NCBI GenBank assembly: GCA_922989275.2
Contig: OV277869.1
Span: forward strand, 17,445,189-17,509,188
Direction of reading: 5' to 3'
Length of the DNA stretch: 64,000 nucleotides
Origin: Gari tellinella
Lineage: Eukaryota; Mollusca; Bivalvia; Cardiida; Psammobiidae
In this document: positions 1 through 11,285 of the stretch, piece by piece
How positions within the stretch are numbered: position 1 is the stretch's first letter
How the letters are laid out: every line of letters begins with the position of its first letter
Position numbers and translations under genes: made by a program
The notes under the pieces: model-generated
The model's input: only the letters and a program-made list of their open reading frames with translations
Told to the model about the DNA's origin: nothing
The model's database searches: none

Positions 1-770
1 ATAGATATTAAGCTGTCGACTGTACATTAGATCTACTGCCGACTTTGTAGTTACTAAATTTTTGAGTTTCTGAAACTTGAAATTGATGAATGCTTGTTGC
101 GGGAGGGGGGGGGGTCCGGAAACCTCCTACGGGAACATAGAAATTAGAACTACAATGTTTAGCTCTGAAGCGTGTTTAGAGTTATTTAGACTTTAGACAT
201 TAAGGTCTTAACACCCCCCCCCCCCCCCCCCACCTGGTCCAACCCTCACGCCACATCTTTTAAACCTTCAATGTCACTTTTTGGCCATGTTTGATTTTTC
301 TTTTTTCAAATTGATGTTACGCACGTGGGTAAGTGCGCATCGTCGGCCACGCCCCTGTCTGTTTTATGAATATTTTACTTATACTGTTTGTTTATTTCTA
401 TAAATGAAGCAAGAGCAACACGAGCACAATACTTTATACATTAGACACTTCTGTATTCAGATACTTTTGATCGAGCCTTATAAATTTAATTATTCAAATT
501 ATGGATAACGTTAGTTTAGCGTCTTTTCCACATATCCATCTTTTGACGAAAAGAAAATTCTCAGATGAGAAAGTATGTTCCTATAGGAGATGTTTAATAG
601 AGATCAGTAAATGTCGGCTTATTATTATACTAGATATATACTACAGAGCTACATATTGACTGGTCACTGTCATGCATGTAAGTAAAATTCAGTTAATTGG
701 GTGGAACCTTGAAAAATCTTTATTGAAGAAAGGGTGAACAGCCATTCTGAGGCAAAATTATATAATAAAA
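1..770. other. AT-rich non-coding DNA with G-run and C-run
   Basis: No coding frame or known element is recognised. A 10-base G run (105-114) and an 18-base C run (214-231) lie about 100 bases apart and are complementary. They could pair as a stem or form quadruplex/i-motif structures; these runs are also prone to assembly error. Confidence 0.5.
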
Positions 771-792
771 CATTTGTCTATTTTACTTTCAG

Positions 793-1088
793 GAAATATC
801 AGTTTTCTACTTCAACAGGACCAGTCTGACGTCGTTCTTATGAAAGCGAGTGATGACGTTGATGAGAGAAGATATGATATGCTGAGGTCACGTGACGTCG
901 ATTTCCCCCACGAGCGTCTGCCCCACGTGCTACAGCCTGCAGGAATATCTGCCACTCGCCAGAAGTACCTGTTTAATATTGTGAGGCCATGTGTTCGCAA
1001 TGTCTATCAGGACGTTAAGTGTCCTCAAAATCCATACAGAAAACTGAGACTTGTGTCCTTTTTAGGGTTGCATTACTATGGCAACTGA
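793..1088 (+). CDS. Possible 3' terminal coding exon of an unknown gene
   Basis: An open frame of about 98 codons follows a good splice acceptor (pyrimidine-rich tract ending in TTTCAG at 781-792) and ends in TGA after HYYGN. The frame has no ATG at its left edge (it opens at a TTG), which fits an internal or terminal exon better than a single-exon gene. The peptide is charged and balanced, with a segment SATRQKYLFNIVRPCVRN and later a DVKCP motif, and is less AT-rich than its surroundings. I do not recognise the family. No clear upstream exon or donor was found in 1-780, so the gene would enter from the left edge or a distant exon. It could also be a retroelement relic. A candidate ATTAAA polyadenylation signal lies near 1,302. 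Confidence 0.4.
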
Positions 1089-2920
1089 ACTATAACAGAC
1101 TTTTCTTTTCTCCATATCTTATTCCAAATAAGTTTTATATGTTTATTCAACAGAAGCTTATGTCTTAATTGGAAGGAAAAGTGCATACTGTAGTCATTGT
1201 TGGTTCTTAAAATACTGTTTCTGGACCGCTTCTTAAAAGTCAATTAACACTTGCGTGTCAATGTTTCAATGCTAGGGCAGTTACTAAATTAGCTGTAATT
1301 TCATTAAAAATTGAGATATCACCAAATTTCTTTTTGTTCTGTATTTCTAACACCCTACTCTTGAGCAAACAGCAAAAATCTGAAAATCGAAAATTTTGTC
1401 ATTATAGCAGGTTTGCTGGAGACCCAATCAAATATATCTCTCTCACGATCTTGTGATTGAGTAATTTCACTTGGATATTATAACTTAGAGCGCCAACCGC
1501 GAGTCCAAGGGATTCACACTGTATGGAACGAATACAATTCTATCTGACCTCAAATTATACAAATGGTTTCAAGATTCAAATAAGTGTACTGTATTATTTT
1601 TGGTTTTTGTCCTTTCGGGAAGTTTCCATAGCAGTCATGGGCCACGATTGTTGACCTTGACCTTTGATCTTGACCCTATTGAACGTTGGTCAACAAGGTC
1701 TGGTCGGTAAGAAATTAAAGCGTCTATTTCAATGCTTCATTGCCATTTTCAATATATAAGATTCAACTATATAGCTACATGGGGAAGAAAGACATACTAA
1801 AGACAAACATGCTCCAATTAGGATGTATGGCAAACGCTTGTTCAGCAGTGGCTTAACCCAATGTTTGATACCATTTCTTGATATTTCATTCATGAATCAA
1901 AACTAATGTAATAGTTGATGATCGCAGGAAACCTCAAATCATAGTTCATTACAGTGATACAAAAATCTGGAGTAGACCATTGACCAAAACGAACCGTGAT
2001 TACACCTGTAACTGCGTCTCGGACACTATCATGCAGCTAATCAGACATGTGATGATGTGAAGCGGACATAGTTATGAGAAGTAGATCTACGCAGGACATG
2101 GTGTTAAGCAATTGATATTTAAAACTCCTATATCTTCACTATTTGAAGTTATGTGTGTGTTACTTTCATAACATTTGTTTACCATACTTAGTTTTATCAC
2201 ATATATTTGACATGCCACTGTCTCTGTGTCAGCGTCAATAATCCTGCACGGAGCTAAGGCAAACACGGTGACAGGTCAAATAAATTGGACAACTATTGCA
2301 ATGAAATAATTGGAAGCAGAAACAGAGCTTAACAAATTGACGATATTGATCAGCTGGGAAGCTGTTTTGGTTACATATGTTCCATTATTAAGGTTTTTAA
2401 AATCAGTCGTGGTTAAAAGTTGTATACCGGTAGTCCCCCATGTTAAAATGCATAAATATTATTTGGTGTCCACTAGACCCCAACCATATTTTTGTTTTTT
2501 TCTTCCAAATATTTACATAGTTCTGTAAAAAAAAATACGCCATTAATGTAACAAAAGGTATATATCTAGTCATAAATATGTCCACATTTCCCCATCTGTA
2601 CATTTTCTGCACAAGTTATTAGATAAAAAATCGATTTTACAACAAAAAACTTAATTTTTGCGTTACTATGGTCACTGGTTGCCATGGTAACAGTGAGAGC
2701 AACGTTTCGGTTTTATCACTACCATATAGCATAAAAACACCAATTTATAATGCCGTATCAGTTATGTCACAAATGCCTATCTTGACTTGGAAAAATAACA
2801 ATAATGCACAATGGGGTCCAATGGACCCCAAAATGCTCAAAATGGAAGTTTTTGCAAGGTCCGTACTTTTAGATATATGCTACTACATGTATATGGACAT
2901 CTACCACCTTTCTCCCATAC
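1089..2920. other. Non-coding AT-rich stretch
   Basis: No convincing gene, tandem repeat or inverted-repeat element is seen. Short open frames at 2,310-2,612 and 2,668-2,979 have low-complexity content and no recognisable domain. One short stretch near 1,650-1,675 (CCTTGACCTTTGATCTTGACC-like) resembles the repeat array at 58.7-60.2 kb. Confidence 0.5.
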
Positions 2921-2924
2921 AATC

Positions 2925-3136
2925 AGAGAGAGAAGAATGCGTTTTTCAGGACGCTGCTGGAGAAGTAAATATGAGCTAATCAGTGATGTCCTACTATGGA
3001 CACCTAAACAAGGAAGAGCAACGTGGGGCGCCCAAGAAAGATGTACATCGATCAGCTGAGTGAGGATACGGATTGCCCTGCAGAACATCTAACAACACTG
3101 ATGGAAAATAGAGATGAATGGAGGAGTTTGGTCCGC
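2925..3136 (+). mobile_element. LINE reverse-transcriptase C-terminal tail, frameshifted
   Basis: Read in two frames, the segment gives the usual tail of a non-LTR retrotransposon polyprotein: LLWTPKQGRA, then GRPRKMYIDQLSEDTDC and a final ENRDEWRSLVR. The order of a conserved Arg/Pro-rich box, a YIDQL-EDT box and a terminal R-EW-R box is typical of LINE C-termini. A single frameshift near 3,028 separates the first box from the rest, so it is a dead 5'-truncated fragment. No upstream reverse-transcriptase core is present. Confidence 0.6.
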
Positions 3137-3241
3137 CCAATAGATAGATATATTAGATCTACGACCACTAAATTGTGTTGAATATTAGTTGTTTAAAGTC
3201 AGGTCTCTGCTGAAAAAAATTGCCGGTAAAACATAGCTCCT

Positions 3242-4250
3242 TTAAGGTGGTTCGCGGGTCAGCTTATTCTGTGTCAGAATTCTTTGAAACCTTGATTAAA
3301 TTGAAATATACCATATGGAGAGTGAAAAATCGTTAAAATAAAAAAAAGTTACATTGCCGTTTTTTTCTGACAGGACCTTTTGTCGAGAAAAGCTCCATTT
3401 TTAATAAACAGGAATATTTTCTTTATAGAATGATATAACTCAATAATTTCTGTATTTTCAAGTAAACTGTATATAGACTATAAGATATTGGGCAAACAAA
3501 AGTATTCCAGGACATATTTTCTGGAATATCAATATTTTGATAAAGTCAAATTCTGAAAATCTCAAATTACAAATATCTAGCTGTTTAACATACACTAATT
3601 TTACTCTTATTAGATAGATATAACTTAATTCTACTAGTCACACAAATTTAATGAACATCTACAGTAGAATTTACATTTTGTACATGATTTCCTGAAATTC
3701 TGACAAAATGTTAACACAAAACCAGTAACCTCCCTTGAGTTCAACTTTAAAATGCCGTCAGCTCTAAATAATACCATAAGTCAAACCTGTAATAAGGGAC
3801 CATTGAATCCGGTAGTATGTAGATCTTTAAAGGCAATTGACTGCTTAATGCATAACAAAAGTAATGCATAAAAGCTCCTTTAGGATCTATCTTCTTTGTC
3901 CTGTGTTAAGCTGCCATCTGTTATAAAGGCTATAAATCCTCACAAATTTAGCTGTCACTTGACTTTACTTGCATCTGATATTATTCATTATTACTAGACT
4001 AAACATAGCCTGTCCTTTGATCACTGCGTTATGAATTGACTAGTCACTAAATTCGGACAATTTGTTAAAAAAATAAGTTTTGAAGCGAGTGGGAATCGAA
4101 CCTAGAACCTTTGGTTTGCAAGTCAATCACCGTACCAACTGCGCTAACAGAGAAGACACTGAAGCAGATCAAACTTTTCTTTATCTAAATTTTCTACATC
4201 AGCATTTCCGGAACTCGAGATGCGGGCCGCCCGCTGTCGAACCACCTTAA
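3242..4250. mobile_element. 1-kb inverted-repeat element with TTAA target duplication
   Basis: The termini are AAGGTGGTTCG at the left and CGAACCACCTT at the right, each overlapping a TTAA. Related palindromes elsewhere (for example 21,648-21,665, with centre GCTCCTTTAGGAGC) show what the uninterrupted site looks like, so TTAA duplication on insertion is supported. TTAA targets are known for piggyBac-type transposons, but no transposase frame is present. A tRNA-like sequence lies inside (4,081-4,155). Confidence 0.6.
4081..4155 (-). ncRNA. tRNA-like sequence (SINE head or tRNA pseudogene)
   Basis: On the minus strand an A-box-like TAGCGCAGTTGG and a B-box GGTTCGATTCC are spaced as in a tRNA-type Pol III promoter. 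The T-stem and acceptor stem do not pair properly, so it is not a functional tRNA. It lies inside the TTAA element. Confidence 0.45.
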
Positions 4251-4469
4251 GAGCTTTCTGTTTTTACTTTACCGGTACTGTTTACCATGCTTTAAGCTAC
4301 CACCTCTCTTTTTAACAATCAATTAGCCTTCGTTTTAGTGGTCGTAATAGAGAGGTTTTCTGTATATGTACTAAGAGTTATACAACCTCATTGACTGCTG
4401 TCCATGTTTGCATGTGTATGTGCATTTGAGTCGTGCCATTACAAAATCTGCCTTATTCCATTGCAAAAA

Positions 4470-4509
4470 GTGTAGATCAAGACACGCGACCGCTGGTCTT
4501 GATCTACAC
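4470..4509. repeat. Perfect 14-bp hairpin
   Basis: GTGTAGATCAAGAC and its exact reverse complement flank a 12-base loop. No larger element boundaries were found around it. Confidence 0.7.
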
Positions 4510-4739
4510 GGTTTGACTCCCACAAACACCCGAAGCACTTTATGTAGCTATATTATATAGGTAGTTGTTGTGTATACCAAACTAAGATGCAGTACATGTA
4601 CCTTGGATGACAACGGTGCTTGGTTTATATAATGTTGTAATGCAATAAAGAAGGTTTTGTCATGGCATGGCTCATTTTTCAATAATACTAAAATTGTACT
4701 GTTTCATGGCTATGTTTCAAATAAGTAACACCATCTTAA

Positions 4740-5560
4740 GCCTGTCAATGCGGGAGTTCATCAAGGCCCCGTTTTAGGGCCGCTGCTCTTTTTCATTTAT
4801 GTTAATGATATAACCGATTCCTTACTCAGCTTAACAAGGTTGTATGCTGATGATATCTCTCTTTACTATTCTGCAAGCAATATAGATGATATTGAAGGTA
4901 TTATTTAGCATAGCCATAGTAGCATTTCAGTTTGGGCAAAACAATAACTGGTTAACTTTAATCCAAACAAAACAGAAGCCATTCTATTTATATTACAACG
5001 ACAATCTCCTTTACACAGACTTGTCTTTGATAACACTGAAATAAAATGTGTTGACCACCATAAACATTTTGGGATGACACGGCAAAAATGGCCAATGGAC
5101 TAACCATATAGATAATATCATAGAGTCAGCTTCTAAAGTTATAAATATCATGCGCAAAGTACAATTTACTCGTTCAAGATCAGCCCTAAACCAAATATAC
5201 TTATCATATATAAGACCACTTTTCGAATAGTCTTCAATTGTATGGGATGGATGTCCTGATGTTTATACTAAAACTATAGAAAAATGCAGAATGAAACTGC
5301 GCTTTTCGTTACAGGACTAACGAGATCTGTTTCCCTTAAAAATCCATTCAAGGAATGTGGAAGGGAGCCTTTGTTCAAGAGACGAGAACATCAAAAACTG
5401 TTTTTCGTGTATAAGATCTCACATGACACTGTCCCACAGTACATAAGTGATATAATCCCCCATTATAGTGGGTGAAAGGTCAAACTATCCTTTAAGAAAC
5501 CGAGCTTTCAGTCGTCTTCTCCGCACTCAGAATATAACAACCCTACACTACTCTTCGTCG
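4740..5560 (+). mobile_element. Decayed LINE reverse transcriptase
   Basis: Fragments of a reverse transcriptase can be read across several frames: GVHQGPVLGPLLFFIYVNDI, then the catalytic box RLYADDISLYY (near 4,837-4,870), then FNPNKTEAILF. The C-terminal part reads LTRSVSLKNPFKECGREPLF and VPQYISDIIP at 5,310-5,460. The order and motifs match the C-terminal half of jockey/CR1-like LINE reverse transcriptases. Stops and frameshifts break it many times, so it is an old inactive copy without its 5' half. Confidence 0.75.
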
Positions 5561-6146
5561 GTGTTTCATAATTAACTTGGATATTCGTATTTGTTTTAAT
5601 AAATAACGAATGATAGCATAACGGAGGACAGAATTCCTGTTATTTCATACAAGTAAATGGCTTACGGACAGTGTCATTATGTTGATATTTCACAAATGTG
5701 GCTATATGGTGTCATTCTCGAAATCAAAATAGAAGTTGTTCAACACACGATCCTTGTATTCGAGAAAAATGCGTCACGGAGGATAGATTATTATATGCGA
5801 CATGAGCAATTTTGACTTTGTAACCTATGATAGCCAAACGTGTTCATTTCATAACGAATTTTTATGTTTTGGCACTTTTAAATAGTTAATGAGTGTGTAG
5901 TGGTATTAAGTACTTAGTGATGTCCTATATACCAATCGTGTACTTTTTCTTGGCATCTGAAAATTCGTTAAGGAGGATATGTGGTTCTTGGCGACAAAGA
6001 TTAAAATGTAAAAGAGAAAAATTATCATATTAAGCTTTTACCTTTAATCACTTTCTGTCTAAAAGAATACATCACAGTGCAATAAAAACGCGTTTTGTTG
6101 ATCTTATTTTGTAAGCATATTTACTGTAATATCGGTACGAACATTG
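5561..6146. other. Unassigned non-coding stretch
   Basis: AT-rich, no open frame of note, no repeat structure recognised. Confidence 0.4.
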
Positions 6147-6670
6147 TATATGTTACAGGGATTAAGGGCAATCAGAGATTACGCGTAATCCCTCGACATT
6201 TTAGGGATTACGCGTAATCACTGGACATTTTAGGGAATTGATGAAATGTCCCTTTTTTCCACCAATTTAATAGATTTGTACTATCATGACATTTCTATTG
6301 GTTTTAAGCATCATGCTTTCTTGAAATATCATGGTCTAATGAACGTTTATACAACGTTTCTCGCACAAGTGAATAAAAATGAATGAACAGTGTGCATTTA
6401 AGTCAGGACAATTAAAAACCAAGACATCTGTCTAGTTAATAATGTTAACAACATATTTTATAGCATGGTACATGCCTTTGAACTTAATGAACTAAACGAG
6501 GTAAGATTCATTACATTAACCAAAAGTAACTGCCAAATATTTATAAAAAAAATCAACGAAATGCCTCAAAATTACACCTATTCCCTAGGTGATTTAGGGT
6601 TTTCGTTAAATCCCTGATTTTCAGGGATTTAACGTATTCCCTTTGTTTACACATAATCCCTGTAACATAT
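6147..6670. mobile_element. MITE-like element with TGTTACAGGGATTA ends
   Basis: The termini read ATGTTACAGGGATTA at the left and its reverse complement at the right, beside TA. Subterminal copies of AGGGATTACGCGTAATC recur near the left end (about 6,175-6,220), with related AGGGATTTAACG near the right end. There is no coding capacity. The TA flanks suggest a Tc1/mariner-type target. Confidence 0.6.
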
Positions 6671-6903
6671 TTACGCCTGGCGACATGCATTTTTGTCCAA
6701 AAACAAGGCATATTGGGATATTTATTTTACAAAATTTCTGCTATGAAATTCTAACAATCATTATCCTTGATAAGGTATGACTATGTTATGATTCACTTAT
6801 ACAAAATTGTAGTGAAAATTAAGTTTTAGAGAGAAAGCAGATCTAAATTCCATTATGGCGACACTAAGTTTTGAAAAATGAGTTAATTTTTCTGGAATGA
6901 CTG

Positions 6904-7068
6904 ATTACCAAGTTGGCAGTGCGCTACAGTGTGCTGTTATCAGCTCTTGACGTTTTTGCCGGAAACAACCGATCATTCTCGCGCCAAGACGCTCGTCAGA
7001 TCGGCATTTTCCACAAAAAATGTCTCGAGCTGAATACATCACACTGTATCGCACTGTCAACTGGTAAT
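6904..7068. repeat. Imperfect foldback palindrome of about 165 bp
   Basis: The left half (from ATTACCAAGTTGGCAGTGCG) matches the reverse complement of the right half (ending CGCACTGTCAACTGGTAAT). Both strands therefore encode similar 70-codon open frames by symmetry; neither is a gene. Confidence 0.65.
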
Positions 7069-7169
7069 GTGTACGTATTGTTTTCTTATAATATCTGTCT
7101 GATATCGGTTTGTACACTTTCCTAAGATATATTTAGCTATTGTAATAGTTCAGATGATGGAGATTCATA

Positions 7170-7404
7170 GGGTAGAGAAAACGTTATTTTCTCCTATAAA
7201 CGCGTTTACGTTAAAACTACTATTTCCGGTTTGTAGCAGGGTCACAAGCCGGGTAATCCGGCGTCTGAACAGGCTCAAAACAGTGTGCCACTCAGATTCA
7301 TATGAATGAATGGTAAAAAAAAGTTGTAATTTTCTACTATTTATTTCATTCTGTTTGACTTTCGGTGGGTTTAAATGGGAAATAATAACGTATTCTCCAC
7401 TGTA
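7170..7404. mobile_element. MITE family A copy
   Basis: Family A has ends TACAGTGGAGAA...TTCTCCACTGTA, subterminal CGTTTACGCTAAAAC and GCGTTTGCGTTTAAACG boxes, and a central palindrome with CAAACAGTTTGGAGCC arms. This copy has degraded left terminal bases. Confidence 0.6.
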
Positions 7405-7959
7405 GCGTCGGATTTTTAAATATTAATATTTAACGGAAGAAAGGTTATTGACGTTCATCAAATACGCTGCGTTGGAAAATACATAAAATATCGTAATGTT
7501 GTTTTTAAGTTTATTGGTAGACTTAATTGAACAGTCAACACATGTTTTTCATTCAGTCAACAGTCAACACATGTTTTTCTTTCCCATAATTCAGCATATC
7601 ACGAGGACGGTGTACTTGGTAGCATTGTTGTCATACTTGGTAGCATTGTTGTCATTGTTTGCATGGACACACTTCCTGAGAGCGGGTGGTAGTGGCACTT
7701 CGAGTTAGCCGGGTCATTTGTGTCAGGAACTATTTTCAAAATGTGCACCAAACTCGAGAATCTACAAATAATACATTTTATCATACAATCTTACATGAAA
7801 ATGAATGTGAAGCTCGCAAACGTCCAACTTTACCTTTTTCGGTGTCAAATTAATCGTGAGGTATTTTACTCATTCGCCGCTTTATTGCTGTCTGATTCAG
7901 ACAACAGTGCTGTTTTCTGCAAGTTCGTTGCAAGGTTGTGTGACTTAAGAAATATCGAT

Positions 7960-8040
7960 ACGAGTGCCAAACTGTCTCGATCAAGATCAGACGCCGCGTC
8001 ATGCGGCGTCTGATCTGGATCTAAACTGTTTGCAAAGTCA
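7960..8040. repeat. Palindromic core hairpin (GACGCCGCG type)
   Basis: Arms of about 22 bp centred on GACGCCGCGTCATGCGGCGTC, with the usual AAACTG outer parts. Flanking bases resemble family E MITEs in degraded form. Confidence 0.65.
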
Positions 8041-8288
8041 GCTTTATGCGACCCCACGCTGTATTACTTTCAACCTGCTTTTAGTAGTCACAGGTTTTCA
8101 AAACGAAGAAAAAGGCTACGATGTAAATGGCTAAAATACATGGCAAATATAATACACGTAGACACACATTAAACGTGATAAAATCGTACGTATCTTAAAT
8201 AGACTAGAACGGGCACCTAGTGCTACATGTAAGCATCGATTGGTCGACGGTCAGAAAGACGCCATTATGGTGGGTGTATCATACAAAA

Positions 8289-8425
8289 CCGCAACCGCAA
8301 CCGTGGCCTAGGGGTAAAGACGCCCGCCTCGGAAGCGGGAGGTCGAATGTTCGAATCCCGGAGCCGGATACGGGATTGGGACTGATATGGCCGGTTGGTG
8401 AGCCGCCATCTAGTTAAACTAATGG
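8289..8425 (+). mobile_element. tRNA-derived SINE
   Basis: The head reads GTGGCCTAGGGGTAAAGACG (A box), a well-paired anticodon-like stem CCCGC/GCGGG with loop CTCGGAA, and a B box GTTCGAATCCC. The T-arm does not pair, so it is a tRNA-derived SINE head rather than a tRNA gene. A short unique tail follows, with no clear poly-A or T run. Confidence 0.6.
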
Positions 8426-8429
8426 TTAC

Positions 8430-9395
8430 CGTAGGCCCATCTCTGCCAGGCCCCCGGCAATAAGAGAAGGGATTCGGGAGGTAATGTGCGTGCTAAAAGG
8501 ATAGGTTTCTCATAAGCCAAACTGGCTGGCCCTTTCAATATAATAAACAAAGCCTTTACTATACACTTTCCCGCCGACGACAAAACATGATTTACTTGCA
8601 TTTCAGAATGAAATCGTACTACATACATCGTGTAACATAAATATGCACCGTAAAATGACCATCAAACGATAATAAACACAAAACATGGTAATTCCTATTT
8701 AAATAAATGAAATAATCGGTTACTCGTTGTAAATATGGTTATGTTCTTAGCAACTTAAGTAGTCAATGACGAACCGTCAACGTAGACGGGATTACAAATG
8801 TACATGCGCACAACATGTAACGTCATCAATGTACCGCAAAACGACGTGCACAGGACCATTGGGAGGAGAATACCATACACCCACCAACATTGCTTCTCGG
8901 TGATCATCGCTGAATGGCCTTTTTTTAAGATATCTATGGATAAAATGTCCTCCGATCAGGATCTTCACCGTGTATGGATACGATCACATATCGAAATTGC
9001 TTAACACATTCAACCCTGTCGACGGGTATACGCGTCAATTTCTATAAGTGTACATGTACCTATGATTAGTACACTTGTCATATGCTAACAGTGAAAAACC
9101 AAAATCAGAGGGCTCCTAGAGGTTCCTCTGCTCAGGATCTGCACCGCTTATGGATACGGTTACGTTTCGATATGGACAATGTTGAGATATCAAAAGCAAA
9201 TACATATGTTTATTAACAAACAATGTTGTTTGACAAAATTCAGGTCATTATCACAAAACTTGTTGCAAACACATGTTGCGCAAGTAATGTTTCTGAAGTT
9301 GAAAGCATACCATTTAATTTTCAACTAAAAGCAGACACAAACTATAAACAGACCATACACCGATAGCTGGTTATTACGTCAAAATGGCAGTGAAA
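8430..9395. other. Non-coding stretch with degraded hairpin pieces
   Basis: Two weak relics of the GATCAGAGGGCTCC hairpin family occur near 8,950-9,000 and 9,105-9,175. No gene is recognised. Confidence 0.4.
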
Positions 9396-9399
9396 GTAT

Positions 9400-9639
9400 T
9401 AACCCTTTCAATCCTAAATATATCTTGTGGATATTTATAGTCCTTTTGGACTCTTTTAGTACAGGCATTTAGAACCAGTCTACTGTTGTATTTTTGATAT
9501 GACAACAAAAATCAATGAAAATATCAAACAGTGCAGGCCCTGATCAGAGGGCTCCTATGGGAGCCCTCTGATCAGGGTCTACACTGTTTGCATATGTAAT
9601 CAGTAATCTCTACAGAGGGATGTAGGGTTGAAAGGGTTA
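9400..9639. mobile_element. MITE family F copy
   Basis: Ends TTAACCCTTTCAATCCTA and its near complement TTGAAAGGGTTAA. The centre is a strong hairpin of GATCAGAGGGCTCC arms (9,527-9,595) with CACTGTTTG outside. It ends 12 bases from the donor of exon 4 of cysteine-rich gene 1. Confidence 0.65.
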
Positions 9640-9651
9640 AAATGACATTAC

Positions 9652-9799
9652 CCGTTGCACACGATAGGGCATCCATAGTTTAAGGTGTGTCCTTCCTGTA
9701 GGATTGTATGACATTCGCCCTCACACGCCTGTTCCGTTGGTTTACTTCCAAGTTTGTCCAGCATCAACTGAAGATCACACTTCAGGTTGTCTAGCGCGA
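9652..9799 (-). CDS. Cysteine-rich secreted peptide gene 1, exon 4 (twin CX3C)
   Basis: The 148-bp exon lies between an acceptor TTTATTTGTAG and a donor GG|GTAATG, entering in phase 1 and leaving in phase 2. Its 48 complete codons hold five cysteines in the pattern C-x17-C-x3-C-x13-C-x3-C, with the motif QEGHTL between the two CX3C pairs. Two CX3C motifs joined by 13 residues are the signature of a disulphide-stapled helical hairpin (alpha-hairpinins; also small Tim proteins, but the signal peptide in exon 2 argues for secretion). The paralogous exon at 35,196-35,331 keeps the last four cysteines, the x3-x13-x3 spacing, the EGH motif and both splice phases. No stop codon occurs here, so at least one further exon lies downstream (below 9,652); I could not place it securely. 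Confidence 0.75.
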
Positions 9800-10021
9800 C
9801 TACAAATAAATTGGTTTAGTATTGTGAGACAAGAGGGTAGTTTCAAAAACAAATACATTTAGTTTAAACATATTTTATTTCAGATATTTACATGCATATT
9901 ACAAACATACAATAAAGTTTAGGATTGAAACGAAAGCAAAACTAGCTTATTGTGTTTCTTTCCTTGCACCGTTACATTTGTGGTAAGATAATTAATGTCC
10001 GCCCGCTCACGGTCTATTCAT

Positions 10022-10240
10022 TAGCGCCACGTGGGAGACAAATATTGTGCGCGTTGTTCGGAGGGAGTTGTTAAATATCCGCGTGAAACGGAAAACTTAC
10101 GCATCAATCGCAACATCTCTGGTATAATCGTTTATTAACGCGTTTAAACGCGTTAAAATCGTTAGGCGTTAACCGTTCGTTAATCGTTCGTTAACCGTTC
10201 ACTATGCGTTTCTTACGCATAGACTAACGCGTAAATGGGT
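10022..10240. repeat. MITE B fragment and GTTAACCGTTCG short repeats
   Basis: 10,022-10,076 matches the left part of family B (GGGAGACAA...GTTCGGAGGGAGT). After it, GTTAACCGTTCG/GTTAATCGTTCG repeat several times (10,130-10,205), followed by a small ATGCGT hairpin. This lies in intron 3 of cysteine-rich gene 1. Confidence 0.5.
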
Positions 10241-10261
10241 AGGAATAGCGTATTTACCACT

Positions 10262-10328
10262 GAAGCTAAAATCAGGTTGAAAGTAAAGCCTTAAGGCACA
10301 TTCTGCTTTACGTTCAACCTGCTTTAAT
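10262..10328. repeat. Family C palindrome (AAAGCAGG type), degraded
   Basis: AGGTTGAAAGTAAAG and its reverse complement CTTTACGTTCAACCT face each other, with CTTAAGG at the centre. Confidence 0.6.
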
Positions 10329-10329
10329 T

Positions 10330-11035
10330 GGTTATACTATTTCCAATACCAGAAACCGGCTATGTGGTTAAGATTATAATGAAATGCAAGACCGGTGTAT
10401 TACATGTAAGACACAAGTGATCTGACTGTGTGTCCATATGTCACGCACTTAATAAATTCGTTGTGGTGTTGTTTACGGATAAAATATCAGCAATAATACT
10501 ATTTTTGTATGAAACTACCTATTTCCTTATAAATAGTTCAAGGGTTCCCGCGTCCAAATATGTTGTGAACTAAACAAAGTAAAATATATCTCATAGTATG
10601 TAATATTTTTTATTATTATAGTAGGTCTTACAGAATATTATCACTATATAGAGGATCTTACATGAGTGCTTATTATTTATTATTTTTAATAGACGAGTTG
10701 AAAAAAATATTATGATGCAAGCCTTAGCGAGCGTCATATTTATTTTAGTCAACGAGTTTATTAAAAATGATAATAATGAGAACTCATGTGATAGTCTATT
10801 CATCACAAAAACATTTTAAAAACTATTTATTTGATTTAAGCCGCATGTTTGTGTCCCGCTACATGCAGCGTTTGTTGACGACAGGTTGGACCGTAACCAA
10901 AACACGATATTTCACTAGTGGATTACGATATTAGTAGAATGGCTTTATGCAACTCCCAGACCTCATATTTTGTGATAAAGTAAATGTCCGCAACGTAGAG
11001 GAATGCTATGCTGCATACTATGGTATAAAGCAACT
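10330..11035. other. Intronic AT-rich stretch of gene 1
   Basis: No exon-like or repeat structure recognised. A 71-codon minus-strand frame at 10,591-10,806 is AT-driven and lacks domain features. Confidence 0.4.
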
Positions 11036-11038
11036 ATA

Positions 11039-11285
11039 TACAGTGAAGAAGTCCCAATAAACGCGTTTACGCTAAAACTATTATCTCCACAGCAAACAGT
11101 TAAGAGCCAGATTAGTCGCCGGGTTGCCCTGGCTCAAACTGTTTGCCACTCAGATTAAAATGAATAGTAGAAATTGTCGAACAGTTGTATTTTTGCCATG
11201 TCATTGCAGTGCGTTTGCGGTTTGTTTGTTGTTTGTGTTTTGTTTTGTTTTTACTTTTAACGGAAAGTTTGACTTCCTATCCACT
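11039..11285. mobile_element. MITE family A copy, diverged
   Basis: TACAGTGAAGAAG left end, CAATAAACGCGTTTACGCTAAAAC, central core with GCCGGGTTGCCC, and a GCGTTTGCG box at the right. The right terminus is eroded. Confidence 0.6.

Larger units (their letters stand above)
3150..4374. mobile_element. Outer MITE of a three-level nested insertion (family K)
   Basis: The left edge reads TACGACCACTAAA and the right edge is its complement followed by GTAATAGAGAGGTTTTCTGTA. These match the ends of shorter copies at 21,392-21,759 and 32,148-32,345. Inside are the two halves of the AAAGCAGG-type palindrome (3,197-3,241 and 4,250-4,320), themselves split by the 1-kb element at 3,242-4,250. Confidence 0.65.

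Noticed and set aside
8289..8425. A tRNA-Pro gene (CGG anticodon)
   Set aside because: The anticodon stem pairs, but the T-stem and acceptor do not, and SINE-like sequence follows.
9180..9290. Last exon of cysteine-rich gene 1 (acceptor CAACTTCAG, Cys-rich short frame ending near an AATAAA)
   Set aside because: Phase fits and the peptide has several Cys, but no matching exon exists for gene 2 and the frame is T-rich like an untranslated region.
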